NCBI GenBank assembly: GCA_030635405.1
Contig: DAOVZA010000011.1
Coordinates: forward strand, 1-15,852
DNA length: 15,852 nucleotides
From: Desulfocapsa sp.
Lineage (GTDB): Bacteria; Desulfobacterota; Desulfobulbia; Desulfobulbales; Desulfocapsaceae
Reading direction: 5' to 3'
Shown: piece after piece, positions 1-6,859 of the stretch
How the letters are laid out: every line of letters begins with the position of its first letter
Numbering within the stretch: the first letter of the stretch is position 1
Translations under genes and position numbers: made by a program
The notes under the pieces: model-generated
Databases searched by the model: none
The model's input: the letters and a program-made list of their open reading frames with translations, nothing else
What the model was told of the DNA's origin: nothing

Positions 1-971
1 CCAGCAAACATTGCCATGATTGTGGTCATGTATCTAGCCATATCCCGATCATTGACCTGAAGTGCAGCCTGTAAAGGCAATGTTTTGTCCTCTGCAGTTT
101 TTATCTTTTCAAGAGCCATGATAAAAGCTGTCTGCTGCAGGGGAGAAAAAGGAGGGTTTTCGATAAACAGAGAGGCAAGATTTGAGTCTATTCCCATTTT
201 CCCCAGTTTCTCACGATTCTGTAGCTTCAACTCGGCAGGCGGAGTGGTGGCGATAACTTCACCCAATAATCGTGCCGTTCCAGATACAGACAGGGTTATA
301 CCTGCCACTCCACCTAAAGGCATGGTCGCCACACTCAATGTCAAACCACCTGCATATTCAGCCCAGGCAATCCTATCCAGATGTTCCTGTAGGACGATGT
401 TTTCGGAATAAACATCCACTTTATAACGAAACGCCACTTCACGTTTAGCATTGGAAAAACCGATGGTTTGCTCGATTCTGCTGTCTTCACTTTCCCCTGG
501 GGAACTATTAAAGATGGATTCTTCTGCCCTTGCAAAGAGACTTCCAATACCGGATGCCGCATTTTCAAGGGTGTTGGAGGGGTCGGTAAACAGTTTTTTC
601 AAGCCGTCAACGGTTGCAATACCTGATTCCTTGAGAGCGTTTACAAATACATCACTTTCTTCCACCTTCTTCATGGCCTCGATGGCTTCAATTTCAAGAA
701 GAAGTTTATAAAGAGCTATATTGGACGAGGCCTGAAAGGAGTTGTTGCCAGAGCTAACGCTGTAAGCATTGGTAAAGCCATCATTTATAACTGTTTCTTG
801 AATTGTATAGAGCTTGCTGCTTAATATCTTTTCAGGAAGAATGGAGGAGGCTTTCAAAGTGACAGTTCCTTCATGTAATTCTGCAGCAAATGCTGGAAGA
901 ACAGAAAAGAAAAGGACAATGAAAGACAGGGTGAAAAAACTGCTGGTAGAGGCATTGTTTTTTAGGGTCAT
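1..971 (-). CDS. Unrecognised exported protein, 3' end outside the window
   Basis: An open frame runs from ATG at 971 to the left edge (323 codons) with no stop, so the C-terminus is missing. The start is supported by AAAGGA seven bases upstream and by a clear signal peptide: a polar N-terminus, a hydrophobic stretch (FFTLSFIVLFFSVLPAFA) and likely cleavage after AFA. The mature part is mostly helical in appearance. It has a charged stretch (LLLEIEAIEAMKKVEESDVF) followed by a segment reading TVDGLKKLFTDPSNTLENAASGIGSLF, and a glycine/alanine-rich patch further on (GGLTLSVATMPLGGVAGITL) that could be membrane-associated. I do not recognise the family. It lies 27 bp after the barrel gene at 999-1724 on the same strand, so it is probably the third gene of the sulfatase 1 operon. 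A function in the periplasm or envelope is inferred only from the signal peptide and its neighbours. Confidence 0.8.
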   Translation of the reverse strand, partial: MTLKNNASTSSFFTLSFIVLFFSVLPAFAAELHEGTVTLKASSILPEKILSSKLYTIQETVINDGFTNAYSVSSGNNSFQASSNIALYKLLLEIEAIEAMKKVEESDVFVNALKESGIATVDGLKKLFTDPSNTLENAASGIGSLFARAEESIFNSSPGESEDSRIEQTIGFSNAKREVAFRYKVDVYSENIVLQEHLDRIAWAEYAGGLTLSVATMPLGGVAGITLSVSGTARLLGEVIATTPPAELKLQNREKLGKMGIDSNLASLFIENPPFSPLQQTAFIMALEKIKTAEDKTLPLQAALQVNDRDMARYMTTIMAMFA

Positions 972-998
972 GTTGTTTTCCTTTGTTGTTTCTCTGAT

Positions 999-1724
999 CT
1001 ACCACTTAAAAGTAACACCAAGCATGGGGCCGGAGATAAGCATATCCATAGCAAAGTCATCTTTGTCGTAATCAACATCCAGCCAACGATAAGCAAGTTT
1101 TCCGGAAATTAAGCTGCTGAACTCGTAGCTGAACACGGGCATAACCATGTAGGTAAACTCAGAACCTGCTCCAAAACCACCCATGTCAGCGTGGAAATCA
1201 AAACCAAACTTTTCAGTAAAAGGTAAAGAAATGTGCATACCAACAATTGGATCCACCCAGCTTTGTGTGGCGTCCAGTGTTTCTTCATCGTTGCGTTCAT
1301 TGCTAAGATTCAAAACCATTACTCGTGCACCTCCATACAAGTCAATTTCAACAGGTGTGGGAAGCCGATATGCCACTGCATTCATAAAGAGAAATGTTTT
1401 GAAATTCTGACTGAATTCAACGTCAGCAATGTCCTTTGTTTTTTCCAGTGAAAGATATGTGGATTCCAGAAACAGTGACCACTTCCCTTTCTTCACAACA
1501 CCAAAAGCTGCAACACCACCATTAAAATGGTCAAACATCTCATCAATACCCATGTCGATATCAAGTGCTGGAAGGTTGTTAACAGATGACGTACCGTTAA
1601 AGGCAATTCCCCAAAAAAACGGAGTCACTTCAAATTGCCAGCCATCATCCTGGGAAAAGGCAGTGAGCGGTAGAAAAAGTACGCAAAAAAATACAAACGA
1701 AACATATGGTTTTGTTGAAGACAT
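999..1724 (-). CDS. Small outer-membrane beta-barrel protein (241 aa), paralogue of the protein at 6860-7630
   Basis: The frame is open from 1817, but ATG at 1724 is the better start. AGGAGT lies seven bases upstream, and translation from there gives a clean signal peptide (MSSTKPYVSFVFFCVLFLPLTAFS, cleaved before QDDGW). The mature protein of about 215 residues alternates polar and hydrophobic residues like a beta-barrel, carries a GGFG turn and ends in GVTFKW, an aromatic C-terminal residue typical of proteins assembled by the BAM machinery. It resembles the protein at 6860-7630 over most of its length: both start with W-F-E/D-x-x-P and share a DMGGFG/DIGGLG motif and a GPxLGxxFK ending. 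It follows the interrupted sulfatase and precedes the exported protein at 1-971 by 27 bp, probably in one operon. Its stop codon is TAG. Function is unknown; a channel or surface protein for the sulfatase system is an inference. Confidence 0.8.
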   Translation of the reverse strand: MSSTKPYVSFVFFCVLFLPLTAFSQDDGWQFEVTPFFWGIAFNGTSSVNNLPALDIDMGIDEMFDHFNGGVAAFGVVKKGKWSLFLESTYLSLEKTKDIADVEFSQNFKTFLFMNAVAYRLPTPVEIDLYGGARVMVLNLSNERNDEETLDATQSWVDPIVGMHISLPFTEKFGFDFHADMGGFGAGSEFTYMVMPVFSYEFSSLISGKLAYRWLDVDYDKDDFAMDMLISGPMLGVTFKW

Positions 1725-1761
1725 TTTAATACTCCTGATTAAATGGTTTGTTGTTTGAACA

Positions 1762-1774
1762 TTATTGGCAATAA
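1762..1774. promoter_or_regulatory. 13-bp perfect inverted repeat upstream of the barrel gene
   Basis: TTATTGgCAATAA is a perfect palindrome with one central base. It sits about 40-50 bases upstream of the ATG at 1724, in the 172-bp gap between the sulfatase C-terminal region and the barrel gene. The position fits an operator, but the regulator is unknown and chance AT-rich symmetry cannot be excluded. Confidence 0.3.
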
Positions 1775-1896
1775 CAGATAAAGATACTGACGCCCAATTC
1801 TGAAAATCAGGCATCAATATAGAGAGTGTTAACTTTTGAATAAGACATTGTGGCCCAGAGACAGCGAATTAACACCGCTCTGGAACCAGATGGTTT

Positions 1897-2508
1897 TCAT
1901 TTCACATCCTGTACCGCAACGATCACTTTGTGAATCTTGCCGGTGAAGCGGGTTGCCTCAGGGCCATATCCAATACCTGTAGCGACTGGGGTCTGGTTGT
2001 CGAGTCCAACATCAGCGGTTTCATCAGCTGAAAAAATGTTGGGTTGTGTTTTCTCTACACGCCCATCAGCAACTGCTTTATCATTAATATAGATGGTTGC
2101 TTTACCACCCTTACCGAGTCCCCCACCATCATAAACAAAATCAAGTTTAACGGTTACAGGACCCTTGGCAAGTTTCTCAGGACTTACCACAACATACCTT
2201 TCAAGCCCGAGAAAATTGTAGGTGAACTCTGGTGCATTATCTTTAAGATAGAGCGACCAACCACCAAAACGACCACCCTGAGAAAGGATCACACCACTTG
2301 CCCCCTTTTCAGGGATATTGAGTTTCGCTGTTATTGAAAAGGACCTGTTCTTGATATTAATGAAGGTATTCTCCATCATGCCTTCCATACCTTCGTACAG
2401 TGTCAGGGATTTTCTGTCGCCCAATAAATCAGGACGTCCGGCAAGGGCAGCATTTGTCCGTATAATCGTTCTGTCATCTATGGGCAACACGTGGTATTTC
2501 TGAGCTTG
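1897..2508 (-). pseudogene. C-terminal domain of arylsulfatase 1, separated by an in-frame TAG
   Basis: This stretch continues in the same frame as the sulfatase at 2509-4263. After the TAG at 2511-2509 it reads QAQKYHVLPIDDR and continues for about 200 residues to a TGA stop. Long arylsulfatases of about 780-800 residues characteristically have a segment like 'EAEKYNVLPLDDR' followed by a beta-rich C-terminal domain with GxxGGW, YDGGGxGKGG and FTGKI-type motifs. All of that is present here without any frameshift. The joined product would be 788 codons, the usual family length. A separate start at GTG 2490 is possible on paper but has no Shine-Dalgarno sequence, and it would begin in the middle of the linker. 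The fragment has no signal peptide of its own, so independent function is unlikely. Either the gene carries a nonsense mutation or sequencing error, or the stop is read through. Confidence 0.75.
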
Positions 2509-4263
2509 CTACATGAACAAACTTTCCATTTCCGCTAATTTCTCAGGATGTTTCTCTGCCAGGTTATTGGTCAAACTAAAATCATCTGGTACATAGTAGA
2601 GATCCCATTTATCTGTTTCCAGAGGAGGTAAGTTGTCAGTCTGCCAGGGAGCACGATGGATGGTACGTGCAAACCAGCCATTGTTATACAAGGCACGGTT
2701 TCCGAACATTTCAAAGTATTGAATAGTGTGACGTTCAGCAGCAGTTGCATCGTTGAAAGTATACGCTAGACTGGTACCTTCAATGGGTGTTTGGGGAATT
2801 CCATTAACCACCTTTGGTTCTGGTAATCCTGCTATTTCTAAAACCGTGGGGGCAATATCAATAACATGAGAAAACTGGGTACGTATTCCACCTTTTTCCT
2901 TGATACCTTTTGGATACTGGATAATCATCCCATTACGAGTGCCACCAAAATCGGAAGCAACCTGTTTGGTCCAGGTAAAAGGCGCATCAAATGCAACAGC
3001 CCAACCAGCGGCCATATGAGGAAAGGTTGATGGGTCGCCCCATTTGTCCATCAGAGGAATAAGATCTTCCACTTTCTCTTCCACTCCATTGAAATAGGTC
3101 ATTTCGTTGTACATACCAACAAAACCACCTTCGGCACTGGTTCCGTTGTCACCGGCAATAAAGATAAACAGGGTGTTGTCCAGCTCACCTATTTCTGCAA
3201 TGGCACCCATAAGTCGCCCGACTTCAAAATCCGTCATCTCCATAAAACCGGCAAAAACTTCTGCCTGACGAGCAAATAATTTTCGGTGACTTTCAGGTAA
3301 CGTGTCCCAGTCCTTAATATCTTCTGGCTTAGGTGCAAGTTTTGTATTCTCTGGAATTATTCCTAACTTTTTCTCATTTTTTACAGTTTCTTCTCTTACT
3401 GCATCCCATCCTTTATCAAACTTTCCTTTATATTTGTCTGACCATTCTTTGGAAACATGATGTGGAGCATGTACTGCACCAGTAGCGAAATAAACAAAGA
3501 AAGGCTTGTCAGGAGTCATCGATTGCTGGGCCTTTACCCAATTGATGGCTTGATTCGTCATGTCGGTGGTAAAATGGTAGTTTTCCATCTTGGGTGGATT
3601 AACTTTTTTCAATCCATCATAGATTAGCGGAGCCCATTGGTCAGTCTCACCACCAATAAAGCCATAGAATTTATCAAACCCCTGATGGGTTGGCCAGCGG
3701 TCAAAAGGACCTGAAACACTTGTTTCCCAGGCAGCTGTTTCGTGCCATTTACCAAAGGCACCAGTGCTGTAGCCATTAAGGCGAAGCATCTCAGCGAGCG
3801 GTGCTACGCTATTTGGGAGCTGCCCTGTATTGCCAGGATAGGCCGTTGCAGTTTCCATAATGGACCCTGTATTTGTGGTGTGATGATTTCTACCAGTCTT
3901 GAGCGCCATCCGTGTGGGTGAGCAAAGAGCCGTGGTATGGAAATTATTATAACGCAAACCACCATCGGCAAGTTTATCCATTGTTGGAGTACTGATAGGC
4001 CCACCGAAGGTAGAAGTAGCCCCAAGCCCTAAATCATCTATCAAAACGATTACAACATTGGGAGCATCTTTAGGAGCCGTTACAACAAAGGGTACAGGTG
4101 GCGTTGTATTTCGAACATCCAACTCTGTGTACGTTGGAAGCTCGGGTGTTAGAATAGGGAGTACTTCACGATTAAACTGTTCCTGCGCTGAAGCTGTCGA
4201 AATCAGAACAGCCAGCAACACTCCCTGCACCATACCGATTTTATATATTTTATGTGCTTTCAT
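2509..4263 (-). CDS. Periplasmic arylsulfatase 1, formylglycine-dependent, ends at a premature TAG
   Basis: This is a type I sulfatase that would hydrolyse sulfate esters in the periplasm. The signal peptide ends at TASA (residue 26). Metal ligands are visible at D76-D77 (VLIDDLG) and D372-N373 (IAGDNG). The formylglycine motif is C114-S-P-T-R118, followed by TGR. K172 and H174 (GKWH), H265 (GAVHAPHH) and K433 complete the active-site set. AAAGGA lies about eight bases before the ATG. The catalytic domain is therefore complete, but the frame stops at TAG 2511-2509 after LFM, where homologues continue into a C-terminal domain; that domain follows in frame down to 1897. The truncated enzyme could still fold, but this is not certain. 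It begins the minus-strand operon with the barrel and exported-protein genes, and it is divergent from the AraC-family gene, its likely regulator. CSPTR needs a sulfatase-maturing enzyme, and none is encoded in this window. Confidence 0.9.
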   Translation of the reverse strand: MKAHKIYKIGMVQGVLLAVLISTASAQEQFNREVLPILTPELPTYTELDVRNTTPPVPFVVTAPKDAPNVVIVLIDDLGLGATSTFGGPISTPTMDKLADGGLRYNNFHTTALCSPTRMALKTGRNHHTTNTGSIMETATAYPGNTGQLPNSVAPLAEMLRLNGYSTGAFGKWHETAAWETSVSGPFDRWPTHQGFDKFYGFIGGETDQWAPLIYDGLKKVNPPKMENYHFTTDMTNQAINWVKAQQSMTPDKPFFVYFATGAVHAPHHVSKEWSDKYKGKFDKGWDAVREETVKNEKKLGIIPENTKLAPKPEDIKDWDTLPESHRKLFARQAEVFAGFMEMTDFEVGRLMGAIAEIGELDNTLFIFIAGDNGTSAEGGFVGMYNEMTYFNGVEEKVEDLIPLMDKWGDPSTFPHMAAGWAVAFDAPFTWTKQVASDFGGTRNGMIIQYPKGIKEKGGIRTQFSHVIDIAPTVLEIAGLPEPKVVNGIPQTPIEGTSLAYTFNDATAAERHTIQYFEMFGNRALYNNGWFARTIHRAPWQTDNLPPLETDKWDLYYVPDDFSLTNNLAEKHPEKLAEMESLFM

Positions 4264-4344
4264 ATTTTTTTCCTTTGGTTTTCACAATTCACTCTAAATG
4301 AGTAAAATAAAACACTACAACATGAAAGTAATTATCATACTTGT

Positions 4345-4374
4345 TAGGTTTTTCCTATCCGCTTTGCGCACAAA
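4345..4374. promoter_or_regulatory. Divergent promoter region with two short inverted repeats
   Basis: The 130-bp gap between sulfatase 1 (minus) and the AraC-family gene (plus) holds TAGGtttttCCTA (4345-4357) and the near-palindrome TTTGcgcaCAAA (4363-4374), just upstream of the regulator. A TATGAT hexamer on the minus strand (about 4336-4341) could be a -10 box for the sulfatase, but no convincing -35 accompanies it. AraC-type proteins often control such divergent gaps; assigning these repeats as its operators is inference. Confidence 0.3.
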
Positions 4375-4393
4375 ATGCTAGATGTGAGGAATA

Positions 4394-5347
4394 ATGATAA
4401 TAAAACCTACAGTTATACGGCAGAAATTTGACAGATTTGATTCAAGCATCTTACACGATAGCTATCCGGGAATAGATATGCTCCAGCTGGGAGCGGGATC
4501 GATACAAGGATGGATCTTTTCAGCGAAAATTGGATACTATCGAGTGATCGTCGGAAGTTTTAACCAAGATTTTCTGTATGAAGGCCACTTCAATCCTGCC
4601 ATGTTACATATCGGGTTTCTTCTCTATTCCGGACAATCTGTGGTGGTACAGGCACATCAGTATACTGCCAAAAACATATCAGTGGATCTGGGGGCTACCC
4701 CGGTACATGGTGTTCTTCCGGCAAACACTGTCTGGGGAAACATTTACGCACCTGAAAAAATAATAATGAAGGGTGTTCACTATTCCAGGAAAAGATTGAA
4801 GGCATCCCCCCATTTAATGATAGGAGATTCTGAAAAACAGCTGATACCGATTACTCATGTGCTCAACGGATGGCTTAGGCGCCCCAGGGATTCATGGGAT
4901 TTAAACGAAACCGAAATGGAAGAAGCTCACTTACAGAGTGCTTTGCAGAATCTGCTCTCCACCAGTTTTGATGAGCAGGTGTATCAGCAGTCATTTGCTA
5001 AAGGTGATATGTTTCGAATGGCTCTGATAGAGAAGCTACATGAATTGAGCCGGATGTCTCAAACTCGACCACTGTCGCTTGACGAGATTTGTAAGGCCGT
5101 AGGAATGAAGCCGCGAACATTGCAAAAGTATTTTCACGAACTTTACGGCATGGGCCCCACTGAATACTTCCGTGTGCGAAGGCTAAACGGCGCTCACACT
5201 GACTTGTTAACGGATGTCCACAAGGTCTCTGATGTAGCTGCACATTGGAATTTCAACCATTTGGGCCGTTTTTCAGGTAGCTACAAAACCCTTTTCGGGG
5301 AAAGTCCCAAAATAACACTAGCGAGAAATAATCTTCGCCCTAAATGA
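4394..5347 (+). CDS. AraC-family transcriptional regulator
   Basis: A 317-residue protein with the standard AraC layout: an N-terminal ligand/sensor region of about 215 residues and a C-terminal double helix-turn-helix at about 226-310. In the DNA-binding part the first helix-turn-helix reads LSLDEICKAVGMKPRTLQKYF. The second reads VSDVAAHWNFNHLGRFSGSYKTLFGESPK, with the xHLGRFSxxYxxxFGExP signature of the family. The sensor part has no signal peptide or membrane segment, so the protein is cytoplasmic. Its start has GAGGA only three to four bases ahead of the ATG, a short spacing. It is transcribed away from sulfatase 1 across a 130-bp gap, the usual arrangement for a regulator of the divergent operon. 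The ligand cannot be read from the sequence; a sulfate ester or its desulfated product is the obvious guess. Confidence 0.92.
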   Translation: MIIKPTVIRQKFDRFDSSILHDSYPGIDMLQLGAGSIQGWIFSAKIGYYRVIVGSFNQDFLYEGHFNPAMLHIGFLLYSGQSVVVQAHQYTAKNISVDLGATPVHGVLPANTVWGNIYAPEKIIMKGVHYSRKRLKASPHLMIGDSEKQLIPITHVLNGWLRRPRDSWDLNETEMEEAHLQSALQNLLSTSFDEQVYQQSFAKGDMFRMALIEKLHELSRMSQTRPLSLDEICKAVGMKPRTLQKYFHELYGMGPTEYFRVRRLNGAHTDLLTDVHKVSDVAAHWNFNHLGRFSGSYKTLFGESPKITLARNNLRPK

Positions 5348-5359
5348 TAAACCTATCGT

Positions 5360-5421
5360 TAAAGCGTCCCAATCCATCTAATTGCTTCTGTATCATTTAC
5401 TTTTTGAGACATCGTTGTGTA
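5360..5421 (+). repeat. Two-copy dispersed repeat, copy 1
   Basis: This segment starts 12 bp after the AraC-family stop codon and matches 13922-13983 in the same orientation. The first 41 bases match at 35 positions, and all six differences are transitions. With a one-base gap the similarity continues for about 20 more bases. The reverse strand contains a tiny frame (MSQKVNDTEAIRW...), but the differences between copies are not concentrated at third codon positions, so I do not call it a gene. It may be a regulatory site or the leftover of a segment duplication. Confidence 0.6.
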
Positions 5422-5425
5422 CTTC

Positions 5426-5440
5426 TGGGGTAACGCCCCA
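5426..5440. terminator. Weak hairpin between convergent genes
   Basis: TGGGGtaacgCCCCA forms a 5-bp GC-rich stem between the AraC-family gene (plus) and the channel gene (minus), which converge here. The position suits a shared terminator, but neither side has a T-run after the stem, so the call is weak. Confidence 0.25.
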
Positions 5441-5465
5441 AATTGAAAGTTGACAGGTAAGGTCT

Positions 5466-6488
5466 TTAATTGGAGTACAATAGATACATCAGTGCACAAC
5501 CACCAAGGTAAAGCAGCGGATAGAGCCACACACCTATTCCATCTAACACATCAAGATACTTTTGCCTGCCATGTCTGTGTAATCGTTTCAGCCAAACATT
5601 CAATAATACAACTAAACCAGTGATGGCAAAAGCAGCCATCATAAAAGTGTCCATTAGCGTGACATACCCCAAGCGTGGTAAATCGTTGGCAATGGTAAAA
5701 TTAAAAGCGATAAACAGTAATAGATTGCCGCTGGCCAGATCGATGCGTTTGCCATAATCTTTAAGGAAAAACGTGAACCATGACACCAGTATTATAATAA
5801 GTACAGGGACTAAAATACGGAGGACATAATAAACGAGGTGACGCTCTCCCTGAAAAGAAAGGACTAACCGGGAAGCGGTGACACCGACAGTATTGTGGTT
5901 TGTGACTTCTGTTTTTACGTTATCAAGAATCCACTCCTCTTCACCTAGGGTATCACCAAGGCCACTGTATTCCTGAATGGGCTTAAATTGAATAAGATGT
6001 TCAGGAACAAAGGAATCCAGCTTAAGAAAAAAGTTCTGTTTATCGAAAGGGAAATGTTGAAAATTAAAATCAGGAGCCTGAAAAGTTGCCGTGAAACGCG
6101 CTAAATAGGTGACTTTTCCTTCGGGGCTAATAGCAACTATACGATTTTGATAGTCAATCCGTCCCTGGAGATTATAAAAGGAGTGGGCGGGCCAGATTAA
6201 ATGGCGTTCATTGACAATCTTTAGGAAATCTTCGGGTTTGTAAAATTTTTGTGGTGGTGCCTTTTCTCCGGGAGATACAGCCAATTCAGGTGCAAGCCAC
6301 TCCATCCTGAGGGTTGCGACCACACCAAAATTTTCTGCTTTTTGATCGATGGAAGTGATTTGACTCACTTTCAAAGCCACTCCAACTTCCAAAGGCTCTT
6401 CTGACATGGCAGGAGAGGCGAGCAGAAGTACCAGAAGTACCGTTTTGATACTAAGCAACAGTCGCATGGATAAAAACGGTTGTTTCAT
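5466..6488 (-). CDS. Prokaryotic pentameric ligand-gated ion channel (Cys-loop receptor superfamily, GLIC/ELIC type)
   Basis: A 340-residue inner-membrane channel subunit. A signal peptide (ending about residue 29, PAMSEE) is followed by a beta-rich extracellular (periplasmic) domain containing the superfamily motif FPFDKQ at 146-151. As in other bacterial members, the loop lacks the cysteine pair. Four membrane helices follow: M1 about 221-242 (with the conserved proline of RILVP), M2 about 247-268, M3 about 279-299 and M4 about 318-337. The M2-M3 link NDLPRLGY matches the ELIC-type NxLPRLxY. Aligned on that motif, the pore-lining residues are D250 (2'), G254 (6'), L257 (9'), A261 (13'), F264 (16') and N268 (20'). 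The hydrophobic 9' gate is normal, and an acidic 2' ring suggests cation selectivity. It begins 8 bp after the lysine-rich gene and is the last gene of a minus-strand run that includes sulfatase 2. The ligand is unknown. Confidence 0.93.
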   Translation of the reverse strand: MKQPFLSMRLLLSIKTVLLVLLLASPAMSEEPLEVGVALKVSQITSIDQKAENFGVVATLRMEWLAPELAVSPGEKAPPQKFYKPEDFLKIVNERHLIWPAHSFYNLQGRIDYQNRIVAISPEGKVTYLARFTATFQAPDFNFQHFPFDKQNFFLKLDSFVPEHLIQFKPIQEYSGLGDTLGEEEWILDNVKTEVTNHNTVGVTASRLVLSFQGERHLVYYVLRILVPVLIIILVSWFTFFLKDYGKRIDLASGNLLLFIAFNFTIANDLPRLGYVTLMDTFMMAAFAITGLVVLLNVWLKRLHRHGRQKYLDVLDGIGVWLYPLLYLGGCALMYLLYSN

Positions 6489-6496
6489 ATAAAATA

Positions 6497-6787
6497 CTAC
6501 TCCTTGTCTTTAGTAACGTTTCCTTTTATCCCGGATTTCACTTTGGCTCCTGCCATTCCTACTGCTGCAGCTGTCCCTACTTTCTTAACCGCTTTTTTCT
6601 TTACTGATTTTTTTCCTTTATTGCTATCTTTCAGGTTGCCAGCCTCTTTTTCACCTTTGTCTAGCGGTTTCTGGATTGCCGGTTTTTTATCACCAGGGGC
6701 AGACCAGGATGGAGTAACACCGAGAAAAGCTGTACTGAGTACAAAGATACTTACTAAACAGATAATTGAGAATGATTTTTTATACAT
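6497..6787 (-). CDS. Small lysine-rich secreted protein
   Basis: A 96-residue product starting at ATG 6787, with GAGG about seven bases upstream. The first 29 residues form a signal peptide (hydrophobic core IICLVSIFVLSTAFLGV, cleavage at SWSA|PGDK). The mature part of about 67 residues is very basic and rich in Lys, Gly and Ala. It has a lysine cluster (NKGKKSVKKKAVKK), then a small-residue, weakly hydrophobic segment (VGTAAAVGMAGAKVKSGIKG), and an acidic/basic tail (TKDKE). There is no cysteine in the mature protein. I recognise no family. The stop codon is 8 bp before the ion-channel start, and the channel's Shine-Dalgarno sequence overlaps this gene's end, so the two are almost certainly co-transcribed and perhaps translationally coupled. 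A channel partner, ligand carrier or envelope-binding peptide are possibilities only. Confidence 0.8.
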   Translation of the reverse strand: MYKKSFSIICLVSIFVLSTAFLGVTPSWSAPGDKKPAIQKPLDKGEKEAGNLKDSNKGKKSVKKKAVKKVGTAAAVGMAGAKVKSGIKGNVTKDKE

Positions 6788-6803
6788 TTTGTGCCTCGAT
6801 CTG

Positions 6804-6841
6804 AAAAATAATCGGGTTCAGTATTTTGAATACGTGTACCC
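6804..6841 (-). terminator. Possible weak terminator or attenuator before the lysine-rich gene
   Basis: On the minus strand GTATTcaaAATAC forms a small stem, enclosed by GGGT/ACCC, and a T-rich run (TTATTTTT) follows. It lies between the barrel gene ending at 6860 and the lysine-rich gene starting at 6787. It could lower expression of the last two genes relative to those upstream. The stem is short, so confidence is low. Confidence 0.3.
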
Positions 6842-6859
6842 CTCATATAGATTATGATA

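Noticed and set aside
1109..1300. Open frames overlapping the barrel gene on both strands (also 1183-1410, 1233-1451, 1429-1758)
   Set aside because: They lie inside a gene with signal peptide, ribosome site and family resemblance. Their products are low-complexity or lack any recognisable feature.
1850..1895. CCAGAG/CTCTGG inverted repeat as terminator of the interrupted sulfatase
   Set aside because: The stem is interrupted with a long loop, and no T-run follows on the minus strand.
2509..2511. Pyrrolysine as the preferred explanation for the in-frame TAG
   Set aside because: TAG is the normal stop for at least five other genes here and no pyl gene is in the window, so I keep it only as an option to test.
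5360..5410. Tiny reverse-strand frame MSQKVNDTEAIRWIGTL inside repeat copy 1
   Set aside because: Differences from copy 2 fall at all codon positions, no ribosome site is present, and copy 2 does not keep the start or stop.
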